A stretch of 64,000 nt of DNA from Penium margaritaceum (taxonomy: Eukaryota > Streptophyta > Zygnematophyceae > Desmidiales > Peniaceae): the NCBI GenBank assembly GCA_023375785.1, contig SZWC01008571.1, forward strand, positions 1-64,000, read 5' to 3'. The position numbers and the translations under genes were made by a program. This document shows, one piece after another, positions 35,880 to 46,400 of this stretch (position 1 is its first letter; each line of letters begins with the position of its first letter). The notes below the pieces were generated by a model that saw only the letters and a list, made by a program, of their open reading frames with translations, was not told the origin of the DNA and ran no database searches.

Positions 35880-37425
35880 GGCACAAAAGGAGATGCACCC
35901 CATTCAGAGTTTTGCGGGCAGCCAAGGCTTTGGGCTATGGAGGTGGCATACTGAGCTGCACCTCGCGCATGAGGGGCTGTTGAACGTCGTGTTGGGAAAG
36001 GAGGTGCTTGTAGAGGTGTCGGCTATGGACACAGAGAAGCAGGCGTTCAGAAAGAAGAACACAATGGTGGTCACACTCTTAGTGTCCGAGACAGCTATGT
36101 CCCACTGGGCTACTTCCAAGGCTACAAGCTAGCGGCCGAAGCTTGGCATAAACTCTGTTCCATCCACCAATCCAAGTCACTCGCGAACAAAATCTTCGCG
36201 ATGAAGCTGTTTCTCACGGCGAGAATCGAGGAGGGAGATGATGTCATATCTGCCATGTAGCAAATCGAGTCCCTCGCCTCACAATGAAATGACGTGGGAT
36301 GGAAGGTCAACACACAACTGCAGGCAATGGCCCTACTCTTGGCCCTACCCGACAATTGCGGTCCACTCAGCACCATCCTTGGAGGATGGACAGAGGACAA
36401 ACTCACCTATGGTGTGGTTGTAGAGTACATCCGCAACGAGGCGCAATGCCGGAGCTGCGGGGAGTCCTCGTCTTCCTCATTGGCTCTCTTCACCAATATG
36501 CTAGAGCAAGCGGGGGTAGAAAAAGCAACAGAAAGGGTGGCGGCAAGAAGGGCGTCAAGAAAGATGCGTGTCGCAACAGCGGAAAGGAGGACCATTGGGC
36601 CCGTGAGTGCCCAGAGGAATCAAAGACCGGCGGCAAAAATAGCAAAGGCAGGTCACTCCTCAACCGCAACAAGAACCACTTCCACAAGAAGGAAAAAAGG
36701 CGATGCCTAGATTCCATGGCCGAGGAGCACACCCACGTCGAGAAGGTGGTGTTTGTCACCTACAAGAAGTCCTCCATGAGAATGGTGGCCGTGAACGACA
36801 AAGTCGAGCCGGCGGCCAAGGCGTCGTGGAGGTGGAAGTCATTGTGGGCAGTAGGAAGGAGCTGTGCACAATCCGTGATGAGCAGCACGTCCCCCGCTTG
36901 GCTGAAATTTTGAGTCTGAGGCGCTTGACAATTAACAGGTATGGGGTGCTCTTCCATAGGAAAGGCGCAATGGTGCGCGTTGATGACAACGGCGAGGTCG
37001 TACTGGAGGCAAAGCGTTAGGGTGGTCTCTACATCGTGGAGACCAATGTGATCCACGTGGCATCAAATGCAACAGACTCAGAGGAGCGTGTCGTCAACAT
37101 GGCCAAGAGAGGAAGCGCTGATCTACAGATCTGGCACTAACGGTTGGGGAATTTGGCGCCAGCAACCGTGACAGAGATGGCGAGGCGCGACATGGTGCGG
37201 GGCCTTGTCATCAATGGTGCAATAGAAGTAGCAGTAGATGTAACAATGCACAAGAGGTACGAGCTTTGCATTTCAGGCAAGGCACTGCGCAAGCCGTTCA
37301 ATAAGAACGAGGTTTGCGCAAAGGATATACTACAGGTAGTGCATAGTGATGTGTGTGAACCATTCAAAATGCCGTCAAACAGCGGCTTGAGATACTTCGT
37401 CATCTTCATCGATGACTATAGCAGG
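35880..37425 (+). pseudogene. B5 gag, protease and integrase region (fossil)
   Basis: Gag begins near 35880 (ACATGGCACAAAAGG context, as in B2 and B3). It contains LLALPDNCGPLSTILGGW near 36340 and the zinc-knuckle-like CRNSGKEDHWAREC near 36570. The protease end, with LAEILSLRRLTINRYGVLF, lies near 36900. GAG-pre-integrase lies near 37140-37290 and the integrase start VVHSDVCEPFKM near 37340. The stretch stops in the FIDDYSR segment where A3 was inserted. Confidence 0.82.
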
Positions 37426-37672
37426 TGTTGTAGAGCTGCTCCTCACCATGGCAGGGGTGACTCCAAAAAAGAACACCAGAAAGGCAAACCCAAGTGACTT
37501 TGTGGTTAATGATGTCCTCCTCTAGAGGTAAAGGCCCGAGTTCAAGTCCCACAAGATCAATTTCTTCCCTGCATCAAGGGAGGTGAAGAATAGATGCCAA
37601 GAAGCTAGCTCAACCTCTAGAGTTTCTCTTTAAGTTTCTAGAAGGCCAAGGGAGGGTCCAAGAAGGTAGCAC
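37426..37672 (+). repeat. 5' LTR of A3, first part
   Basis: Starts TGTTGTAGAGCTGCTCC directly after B5 integrase and aligns with the first 247 bp of the family A LTR. The remainder is at 43921-44370, after A2. Confidence 0.85.
37495..37549 (+). promoter_or_regulatory. tRNA-like A box/B box module in A3 5' LTR
   Basis: A box-like TGACTTTGTGG at 37495 and B box AGTTCAAGTCC at 37539, spacing 44 bp. Confidence 0.55.
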
Positions 37673-37741
37673 TGTTGGAATGATGCTCCTCACCATCGCA
37701 GGAGTGACTCCAAAAAGGAACACAAAAAAGACAAGCCTTAG

Positions 37742-37796
37742 TGGCTTAGTGGTTAATGGTGTCCACCTCTAGAGGCAGGGACACGGGTTCAAGTCC
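37742..37796 (+). promoter_or_regulatory. tRNA-like A box/B box module in A2 5' LTR
   Basis: A box TGGCTTAGTGGTTAATGG at 37742 and B box GGTTCAAGTCC at 37786, spacing 44 bp. The T-arm is GGG-TTCAAGT-CCC. No acceptor stem can be drawn. Confidence 0.7.
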
Positions 37797-37882
37797 CACA
37801 AGATGAAATTCTGACCTGCCTCAAGGGAGATGGAAAATAGATGCCAGGAAGCTAACTCAACCTCTAGAGTTCCTCTTTAAGT

Positions 37883-38122
37883 TTCTAGAAGGCCAGGTGA
37901 GGGTCCAGGAAGGTGGCACACCTTCTAGAAGGGGTGACTTGTCCTACAAGGCATCTAGAGGTGTCTTGGTCTCCTGGACACCTTCCCTCCCACTAGAAGC
38001 AAGCTGAGGAATCTAGGAAGGGGCAGAAGCTTCTAGAGGAGGGAAGGGATGCCTTCCTAGGTGGGAAAAGGACAGCCTACCAAGGGCCACTCTAGAAGCC
38101 ATAGAATCTGCTATGAAGCTTC
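37883..38122 (+). promoter_or_regulatory. Cluster of heat-shock-element-like motifs in A2 5' LTR
   Basis: TTCTAGAA at 37883-37890 and 37923-37930, GAAGCTTCTAGA at 38026-38037 and GAAGCTTC at 38115-38122. These fit the HSF-binding pattern of alternating GAA and TTC units separated by two bases (three units at 38026). All lie within 285 bp upstream of the TATA box. They recur in the other family A LTRs. Confidence 0.6.
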
Positions 38123-38166
38123 AAATCTGGCATGCTTTGGTGTTCTGGAAAGCTTAGATCAGTGGC

Positions 38167-38173
38167 TATAAAA
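38167..38173 (+). promoter_or_regulatory. TATA box of A2 5' LTR
   Basis: TATAAAA in GGCTATAAAATGCCACTGC. The same motif occurs at the equivalent place in the A2 3' LTR (43415) and the A3 3' LTR (49096). Confidence 0.7.
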
Positions 38174-38372
38174 TGCCACTGCTTGTGAGCCTTGATCAAG
38201 TTTACATTCCCATTCAATTCAGGCCAAAACAATTGCCTCAATCTCTGACCAGTTTTCTGCCATCCTTGGAACTAGTTGCCTCCACAGTTTCAGTCTCTCC
38301 AAAAAGAGTTGGTGGTGTGAACCAGCCACTGCTAGGGACCCTCCAGGGTGTACACTCACCCTCGGGCCAACA

Positions 38373-38390
38373 AAGGGTTATGGGCCCATA
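38373..38390 (+). other. Primer-binding site of A2 (half-tRNA type)
   Basis: AAGGGTTATGGGCCCATA directly after CCAACA. The core GGGTTATGGGCCCA is complementary to the initiator tRNA-Met anticodon arm. Drosophila copia has nearly the same site. Confidence 0.82.
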
Positions 38391-38440
38391 CCTCTAAAGG
38401 GTTCAAAGCCAGCTCTATTTCACGCTTCCAACAGCAAGAC

Positions 38441-41150
38441 ATGGCAACCAGCGAGCAAGAGAGCAGCCGCGCTGTTCTTAAGTTTGATGGGACAGGCTTT
38501 GCCTTGTGGACGTGGCAGTTTGAGGTCTTCCTCGACGACAAGGGACTGCTTGAGCTTGTAAAAGTTGATGAGACTGCTTCGTCGGAGACTACAACGGCTG
38601 AGGTGAAGGAGGCATACAAGAAGCGCAACAAAAAGGCGTTGGTGCTCCTTGTGTCCGCGTTATGCCCACCACAACTTGGGCACATCCAAGAATGCACCTA
38701 GGCCGCAGACGCATGATCAAAACTCTGCTCCATCTACCAGTCAAGCAACCTTGCGAATCAGCTCTTCATCTTCAAACGGCTCGTCACCCTCCAAGCCAAC
38801 GAAGGCGACAACATCATGGAGATCATGTAGCAGATTGAGTCACTTGCAGCGGAGTGCGTGGCCACGGGTTGGGAGGTCGACTCTCAGTTGCAAGCTATGA
38901 TCCTCCTTCTGGCCTTGCCAGACAGCTAGAGTCCCATGATCACAGTCCTTCGTGGCAGGCCTTCTGACGTGCTAAAGTACCCGAAGGTTGCTGACTACGT
39001 GCAAAATGAGTAGATGCGACGTGGCGGTTGCGAGAGTGCGGCGGCATCAAGTTCAACTTACACGGTTCATCCTCAAAGTGGAGGCTGAGGCAAAAAGTGG
39101 AAGGGTGCCAAACAGGGCACCATAAAGGGTGACAAGAAGGGGGCGTGCTTCAACTGCGGCAAGGAGGGCCACTACGCGTGCAACTATCCCATGAAGAAAA
39201 CAGATCGGTCGCAGCTCGGCGGGAAAAAAGATGAGTACGTCCTTATGTCGTACAACTCCACCAACTTCAAGGATCCGGGAGTTGCCGTCATCGAATCCGG
39301 ATCAGGCCGCCACACGCAATGCAACAGAACGGCATTCGTCACCTATGGCGCCTCAGAGAGACGCATGACGGTGGCCAATGGAAAAACAGAGGTGGCCGCC
39401 GGTGAGGGTAACGTCCACATTGAGTCAATTGTGGATGGAAAATCTATCACAAGCACAATGTATGATGTGCTGCATATGCCCAACTTTGGGGCAAACCTGC
39501 TCTCCGTTAGTCGCCTTACCGACAAGGGACTTGAGGTGCTCTTCACAAAGAAGGAGGCCGTCATCCGCAAGGAGGGCAAAGGTGAGGTGATTGCGCGTGC
39601 CAAGAGGGAGGACAACTTGTACCTGCTACACGCAAAGATCCTCAACAGCCGGGTGGGGTCCAACGCCGCCAATCTTGCAACGAAGGATGGAGGAGACCTG
39701 GACCTATGGTGCCGCCGACTCTGCCACATTTCTCCATCGACAGTAAGGAGATCACTAAGAGGGAAGTGGTGTGGGGTCTCCAAGTTTGTGGCCTTGATGG
39801 AACCAAGGAGACCGTGTGTGAGCCATGCATCATTGGCAAATCAACTCGGCAGCCGTTTGTCGCCAAGGGGACGCGTGCATCGGCAAAACTAGCCGTGGTA
39901 CACACAGATGTGTGTGGACCACTTGAGAGCTCCATCGGCGGAGCTCACTACTTCCTCACCTTCATCGATGACCACAGCCGTAAACTCTACCTCTACCCAA
40001 TGAAGCGNTGGACCTATGGCACCGCCGACTCTGCCACATTTCTCCATCGATCGTGAAGGAGATGGCTAAGAGGGAAGTGGTGCGGGGTCTCCAAATCAGC
40101 GGCCTTGATGGAACCAAGGAGACCGTGTGTGAGCCATGCATCATTGGCAAATCAACTCGGCAGCCGTTTGTCGCCAAGGGGACGCGTGCATCGGCAAAAC
40201 TAGCCGTGGTACACACAGATGTGTGTGGACCACTTGAGAGCTCCATCGGCGGAGCTCACTACTTCCTCACCTTCATCGATGACCACAGCCGTAAACTCTA
40301 CCTCTACCCAATGAAGCGGAAGAGTGAGGTCCTTGCGTGCATGTAGGAGTTTGTGGCTGTTGTGGAGCTGCAAATAGAGTTGAAGGTGAAGGCGTTCCGG
40401 AGTGACAATAACGGTGAATATGCGGGGTGCCTTGGGTGGGTAAAGAGCAAGGGGATTGAGTGGCAGAAAACAAATCCACACTCCCCACAACAAAATGGCG
40501 TCACACAGAGAAAAAAATGTACAATCCTTAACATGGTGCGATCCATGTTGAGCGACGCCGGCCTTACACAACAGTATTGGGCGGAGGCGGCAAGGATAGC
40601 AGCGTACATCATGAATCTCATGCCGACCAAGCCGCTGAAGGACAAGGAGTGCAATGCGTGGAAGACGCCACAAGAGGTGTGGAGCGGGAGGAAGCCAGCG
40701 GTATGTCACCTCCACATGTTTGGTTGTGTTGCACATGCAATGGTGCAGAGATGTGAGGGACGGAGCAAGCTGGACCCGCGAACCCGCCGGTGTATTTTCC
40801 TTGGATATGAGAGTGGAAGCAAGGCGTACCGGCTCTTTGACCAAAGGAGGCAGCAGATTGTGCGGAGTCGCGACGTCACGTTCAACGAGAAAAGCCGTTG
40901 GACAGACAAGGAGGCAGGTCTCTCCAAGAGGGGGGAGTGGATGCCACTCCTTGAGGGGGAGACGTCGGAGGACGTGAATGAGGGTGACATCCTTGCATCA
41001 CGACCAACCAGAGAGCATCGCCTGAGGGATGGGCGAACGGCAGACTTTATTCCGGCCAGTTCGGATGAGGAATCCGAAGCACCGGAGATAGACATGGAGG
41101 TGGGGAGTCAACAGATGTCTCCAAGGTCTCCAAGAGAGGGGGAGTAGGCG
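38441..41150 (+). pseudogene. A2 gag, protease and integrase region (fossil)
   Basis: The gag ATG at 38441 is followed by a UBN2-type gag (LWTWQFEVFLDDK near 38500) and a zinc knuckle CFNCGKEGHYACN near 39150. Protease lies about 39270-39540, ending NLLSVSRLTDKGLEVLF. GAG-pre-integrase follows with LWCRRLCHISPSTV near 39710. Integrase has HTDVCGPLE, FIDDHSRKLYLYPMK, FRSDNNGEYAGC and HSPQQNGV, and its C-terminal segment FLGYESGSKAYRLFD lies near 40800. A single N at 40008 separates two near-copies of about 310 bp (39699-40007 and 40009-40318), probably an assembly join. The element as a whole is broken. Confidence 0.88.
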
Positions 41151-42869
41151 CTTGGAGAGAATGGCGCCAAAAGGGGACAGCAACAACAACAACCACCTCA
41201 AGAGCCCCGCACGAGTAACGGTGTGCGAAGAAGGACAAAAAGGTATGATGCTGACAAGGGCAATTGGATTGGGTTTGCACAAGCCTTCTTCACGCGAGAG
41301 GAGCCTCAATCTCTAAAGGAGGCACTGCAGCGGAAGGATGGGGCCGAGTGGGAGGGAGCAATGAAATCTGAACTTGCCTCCTACAAGGAAAACGGCACTT
41401 GGGAGCTGGTTGACCAGCCGGAGGGCGAGAAAATCATTGGCTCCAAGTGGATCTTCCGGAAGAAGCTCACAAAGGAGGGGAAGGTTGAGCGGTGCAAGGC
41501 GCGGCTGGTGACGAAAGGATATGCCCAGAGAAAAGGGGAGCACTAAGAGGAGACCTTTGCACCAGTTGCCAAGTTTGCCTCCATCCGTACAATCCTCTTG
41601 GTGGCAGCGGCACGCGACTACAAAATCCACCAAATGGACGTGAAAACCGCGTTCCTCAATGGCGACCTGGAAAAGGAAGTCTATAGGGAGGTGCCGGAAG
41701 GGGTGGATGTGCCGCAAGGGAAGGTGTGCCGGCTTCGCAAGGCGCTCTATGGATTGAAGCAAGCTCCGCTCATGTGGTACCTCAAGATGGATAATTTCAT
41801 GGGTGAGCTTGGCTTCGAGCGCTGCGAGGCCGATCACAGCGTGTACGTGCATAATCAGCCAGGACTCCACGAAATTGTCGTCCTCTACGTGGATGACCTC
41901 ATCCTTGTGTCTTCGGATGAGGGGGAGCTCAAGAGCCTGAAGCAACAGCTTGGCAGCCGGTTCAAGATGACAGACATGGGCGAGCTTGAGTACTACCTCG
42001 GCATCGCCATCAAGAGGGACCGTAAATTGCGCACGCTGGAGATGGGTCAAGAAAAACATGTGCAAGAGGTGCTTCGCCGCTACAACATGGAGGAGTGCAA
42101 CCCCATCGGCACACCTATGACAACGACATGTGAGCTGAGCTCGAGCATGGGCCCGAGCACGAAGGACGAGAAAGTGGAGATGGCTGGAGTACTGTACCAG
42201 TCCGCAGTTGGCAGCATAACATATGCCATGGTGGCGACGCGGCCTGACCTTGCCTTTGCTTAAGGAAAAGTGAGCCGCTATGTTGCTGATCCGGGACCGC
42301 TACATTGGCAAGCGATAAAGAGAATCCTCAGCTACTTGAAGGCAGCGACACATTCACGACTTCTGTTTGGAGGGAGAGCGCGGACTGACTCCCTCGAGTT
42401 GGTTGGCTACTCTGATGCTGACTGGGCAGGTGACATTGATGACCGCAAGTCAACATCAGGCTATGTCTTTGTGCATGGTGGTACAGCGGTGTCTTGGGGA
42501 AGTCGGAAGCAGGACAATGTGGCTCTATCCAGCACTGAGCCGGAGTATATTGCGCTCGCGCAAGCCGCAAAGGACGCACTATGGCTGTGGCAATTGCTCA
42601 AGGAGATTAAGGTGCCGCAAAAGAAGCCAACGGCACTCAATGTTGACAACATGAGTGCCATCAGCCTAACCAAGAACCCTGTGCTACACCGGAGGACCGA
42701 GCACATGGAGATCCGGCATCACTTTGCACGAGACCTTGTCGCAAAGGGTGATGTGGTGCTTGTGCACTGCGGCACAAAGCACATGCTTGTTGATGCTATG
42801 ACAAAGGCGCAACCTAAGGACAGGCATGATGCTACTTGTATGGAGCTTGGGATTTCCCAAGCCTCTTGA
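41151..42869 (+). pseudogene. A2 linker, reverse transcriptase and RNase H region (fossil)
   Basis: RT begins near 41390 with TWELVDQPEGEKIIGSKW. It shows MDVKTAFLNGDLEKEVY near 41635, LYGLKQAPLMWYLKMDNF near 41750 and the catalytic signature YVDDLILVSSDEG near 41890. The RT end, ATRPDLAFA, lies near 42240. RNase H has [18 protein letters not shown] near 42410, EYIALAQAAKDALWLWQLL near 42545 and RHHFARDLVAKGDVVLVHCG near 42715. All signatures are those of plant-type Ty1/copia. Broken, with few breaks. Confidence 0.9.
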
Positions 42870-42989
42870 GTTGCAGGCTAAGCATGTACAACCGCCATGG
42901 ATGACGCGCAAGGGGGAGATTGTTGGAATGATGCTCCTCACCATCGCAGGAGTGACTCCAAAAAGGAACGCCAAAAAGACAAGCCTTAG

Positions 42990-43044
42990 TGGCTTAGTGG
43001 TTAATGGTGTCCACCTCTAGAGGCAGGGGCCCGGGTTCAAGTCC
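42990..43044 (+). promoter_or_regulatory. tRNA-like A box/B box module in A2 3' LTR
   Basis: A box TGGCTTAGTGGTTAATGG at 42990 and B box GGTTCAAGTCC at 43034, spacing 44 bp. Confidence 0.7.
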
Positions 43045-43519
43045 CACGAGATGCAATTCTGCCCTGCCTCAAGGGAGATGGAAAACAGATGCCAGGAAGC
43101 TAGCTCAACCTCTAGAGTTCCTCTTTAAGTTTCTAGAAGGCCAGGTGAGGGTCCAGGAAGGTGGCACACCTTCTAGAAAGGGTGACTTATCCTACAAGGT
43201 ATCTAGAGGTGTCTTGGTCTTCTGGACACCTTCCCTCGTACTAGAAGCAAGCTAAGGAATCTAGGAAGGGGCAGAAGCTTCTAGAGGAGGGAAGGGATGC
43301 CTTCCTAGGTGGGAAAAGGACAGCCTACCAAGGGCCACTCTAGAAGCCATAGAATCTGGTAGGAAGCTTCAAATCTGGCATGCTTTGGTGTTCTGGAAAG
43401 CTTAGATCAGTGGCTATAAAATGCCACTGCTTGTGAGCCTTGATCAAGTGTACATTCACAGTCAATTCAGGCCAAAACTATTGCCGCAATCTCTGACCAT
43501 TTTTCTACCATCCTTGGAA

Positions 43520-43539
43520 NNNNNNNNNNNNNNNNNNNN
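43520..43539. other. Assembly gap of 20 N with duplicated flanks
   Basis: The 280 bp before the gap recur after it at an offset of exactly 300, with about one mismatch. This is most simply an unresolved overlap between contigs rather than a biological duplication. Confidence 0.85.
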
Positions 43540-43920
43540 ACTAGAAGCAAGCTGAGGAATCTAGGAAGGGGCAGAAGCTTCTAGAGGAGGGAAGGGATGC
43601 CTTCCTAGGTGGGAAAAGGACAGCCTACCAAGGGCCACTCTAGAAGCCATAGAATCTGGTAGGAAGCTTCAAATCTGGCATGCTTTGGTGTTCTGGAAAG
43701 CTTAGATCAGTGGCTATAAAATGCCACTGCTTGTGAGCCTTGATCAAGTGTACATTCACAGTCAATTCAGGCCAAAACTATTGCCGCAATCTCTGACCAT
43801 TTTTCTACCATCCTTGGAACTAGTTGCCTCCACACTTTCAGTCTCTCCAAAAAGAGTTGGTGGTGTGAGCCAGCCACTGCTAGGGACCCTCCAGGGTGTA
43901 CACTCACCCTCAGTCCAACA

Positions 43921-44370
43921 AGAACACCTTCTACAAGGGGTGACTTGTCACTACAAGACATCTAGAGGTGTCTTGGTCTTCTGGATACCTTCCCTCCTAC
44001 CAAAACCAGGCTGAGGAATCTAGGAAGGGGCAGAAGCTTCTAAAGGAAGGAAGGGATGCCTTCCTAGAGGGTGCCTACCAAGGGCTACTCTAAAAGTCAT
44101 AGAATCAGCCAAGAAGCTTCAAATCTGGTATGCTTTGGTGTTCTGGAAAGCTTAGATCATTGGCTATAGAATTCCACTACTTGTGAGCCTTCAGTAAAAC
44201 TTTGTTCCCATTCAATTCAGGCAAAAACAATTGTATCACTCTCAGACCACTTTTCTGCTATCCTTGGAACGAGTTGCCTCCACAGTTTCAGTCTCTCCAA
44301 AAACTGTTGGTGGTGTAAACCAGCTACTGCTAGGGACCCTCGAGTGTGCACACTCACCCTCAGGCCAACA
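43921..44370 (+). repeat. 5' LTR of A3, second part
   Basis: Continues the LTR begun at 37426 and ends CCTCAGGCCAACA. The two parts total about 697 bp. Confidence 0.85.
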
Positions 44371-44386
44371 AAGGGTTATGGGCACA
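44371..44386 (+). other. Primer-binding site of A3 (half-tRNA type)
   Basis: AAGGGTTATGGGCACA directly after the LTR end, one change from the A2 site. Confidence 0.75.
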
Positions 44387-44438
44387 CGCCTTTAAGAGGT
44401 CCCAAGCCAGCTTGTGTTCACGCTTCCTAGATCAAAAC

Positions 44439-46400
44439 ATGGCCGCCAACAAGCAAGAGAGTAGCCGCACTGTCCTTAACTTGGATGGGTCACGTTTTTC
44501 CTTGTGGAGATGGCAATTTGAGGTCTTCCTCGACAACAAGGGACTGCTTGAGCTTGTGAAGGGTGATGAGACTGCTCAGTTTGAGAATGCAACGACTTAG
44601 GTGAAGGAGGCATACATGAAGTGCAAAAAAAGGTCCTAGGCACTCCTTGTGTCTGCGTTATGCCCACCACAACTTAGGCACATCCAAGGATGCACCCTGG
44701 TTGCAAACGCATGGTCAAAACTCTGCTCCATCTACTAGTCAAGCAACTTCGCCAATCAGCTCTTCATCTTCAAAGGACTCGTCACCCTCAAAGCCAACAA
44801 AGGTGACAACATCATGGAGATCATGTAGCACATGGACTTACTCGCAACGGAGTGCGTGGCCACTGGTTGGGAGGTCGACTCTCAGTTGCAAGCTATGATC
44901 CTCCTTCTAGCCTTTCCGGACGGTTGGAGCCCCATGATCACAGTCCTCGGTGGCAGGCTTTCCGACGAACTGAAGTACTTGAAGGTTGCTGAGTATGTAC
45001 GTAACGAGTGGATGCGACAGGGCGGTCAAGAGAGTGTAGCGGCATCAAGTTATGCTTACACAGTTCATCCTCACAGTGGATGCCGAGGCAACAAGTGGAA
45101 GGGTGCCAAACAGGGCACCAAGAAGGGTGACAAGAAGGGGAGTGCTTCAACTGCGGCAAGGAGGACCACTATACACACAAATTCCCCAAGAAGAAACCAG
45201 ACCGGTCACAACGGGGTTGGAAGAAAGATGACCAAGCCCTTTTGGCAAAAAACTCCACCAACTTGAAGGATTCGGGAGTTGCTATCATTGACTCCGGATC
45301 AGGCCACCACAAGCAATGCAACAGAGCAGCATTTGTCACCTCCAGCGCCTCAGAGAGACGCGTAACGGTGGCCAATGGAAAATCAGAGGTGGCCATCGGT
45401 GAGGGTAACGTTCGCATTGAGTCAGTTGTGGATGGCAAACCTGTCATGAGCACAATGCATGATGTGCTCCACATGCCCAACTTTGGGGCAAACCTGCTCT
45501 CCGTCAGCCGCCTTACCGAAAAGGGACTTCAGGTGTTATTCACAAAGAAGGAGGACTTCATTCGTAAGGAGGACAAAGGCGAGGTTATTGTGCGCGCCAA
45601 GAGAGAGGACGACTTGTACCTGTTATGTGCAAAGATCCTCGGCAATCTGGCAGGGTCCAACGCCGTCAATCTTGCAACGAAGGATGAAAAAGAGCTGGAC
45701 CTGTGGCACGGCCGACTTTCCCACATTGCTCCATCGACGGTGAAGGAGATGGCAAAGAGGGAGGTTGTACGGGGCCTCGAAATCAGTGGTCTTGATGGAA
45801 CGAAGGAGACCGTGTGTGAGCCATGCGTCATTGGCAAATCAACGCGGCAGTCGTTTGTGGCAAAGGGGACGCGTGCATCAACAAAGTTTGCAATGGTACA
45901 CACACATGTGTGTGGACCAATTGAGAGCTCCATTGGCAGAGCTCGCTACTTCCTCACCTTCTTCGACGACCACACCCACAAATTGCACCTATACCTCATG
46001 AAGCAGGAGAGCGAACTCCTTACATGCATACAAGAGTTTGTGACAGATGTGGAGCGGCGGATAGAGTTGAAGGTGAAGGCGTTCCGGAGTGACAACGGCG
46101 GTGAATATGCGGGCTGCCTTAGGTGGATGAAGTCCAAGGGTATGGAGTGGCAAAAACAAACTTCACACTCCCCGCAGCAGAATGGCGTTGCATAGAGAGT
46201 GAATTGCACAATCCTCCACATGGTGCAATCCATCTTGAGTGACGCCGGCCTTGCACAACCATATTGGGTGAAGGCAGCACAGAAATTGGTGTACATAATG
46301 AACCTTACACCGACCAAGCTATTGAAGGACAAGGAGAGCAAGTTCTAGAAGTTGCCACAAGAGGTGTGAAGCAAGAGGAAGCTGTTGGTGGGTCACCTCT
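44439..46400 (+). pseudogene. A3 gag, protease and integrase region (fossil)
   Basis: The gag ATG at 44439 is in the same context as A2. FPDGWSPMITVLGG lies near 44920 and a zinc-knuckle region near 45140. Protease shows IIDSGSGHHKQCNRAAF near 45285 and NLLSVSRLTEKGLQVLF near 45490. GAG-pre-integrase LWHGRLSHIAPSTVKEMAK lies near 45700. Integrase runs about 45890-46400 with FRSDNGGEYAGC and HSPQQNGVA. It is broken, but the protease-integrase part is one of the longest open stretches in the window. Confidence 0.88.

Larger units (their letters stand above)
37673..38372 (+). repeat. 5' LTR of A2 (reference family A LTR, 700 bp)
   Basis: Starts TGTTGGAATGATGCTCC, ends CCAACA. The upstream part carries the tRNA-like module (37742-37796), then heat-shock-type motifs TTCTAGAA at 37883 and 37923, GAAGCTTCTAGA at 38026 and GAAGCTTC at 38115, then TATAAAA at 38167. 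Transcription would start some 30 bp further on (inference from the TATA position). Confidence 0.92.
37673..43920 (+). mobile_element. Ty1/copia element A2 (inner, youngest-looking)
   Basis: Family A element with both LTRs (37673-38372 and 42921-43920, the latter containing an assembly gap with duplicated sequence). The primer site starts at 38373, gag-pol spans 38441-42869 and the polypurine tract is 42910-42920. The flanks AGCAC and AGAAC are the 5-bp target duplication in the A3 LTR. The LTRs are about 96% alike by eye over the first 310 bp, giving the most recent insertion of the set. All copia domains are present in order. It is broken, with only a handful of breaks. Confidence 0.9.
42921..43920 (+). 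repeat. 3' LTR of A2, with assembly gap
   Basis: Preceded by the polypurine tract AAGGGGGAGAT. It is 1000 positions long instead of 700 because 43240-43519 is repeated at 43540-43819 across 20 N. It carries the tRNA-like module, heat-shock-type motifs and TATA box like the 5' LTR. Confidence 0.88.

Noticed and set aside
37742-37796. Functional tRNA gene in the LTRs
   Set aside because: A and B boxes are correctly spaced, but no acceptor stem or full cloverleaf can be drawn.
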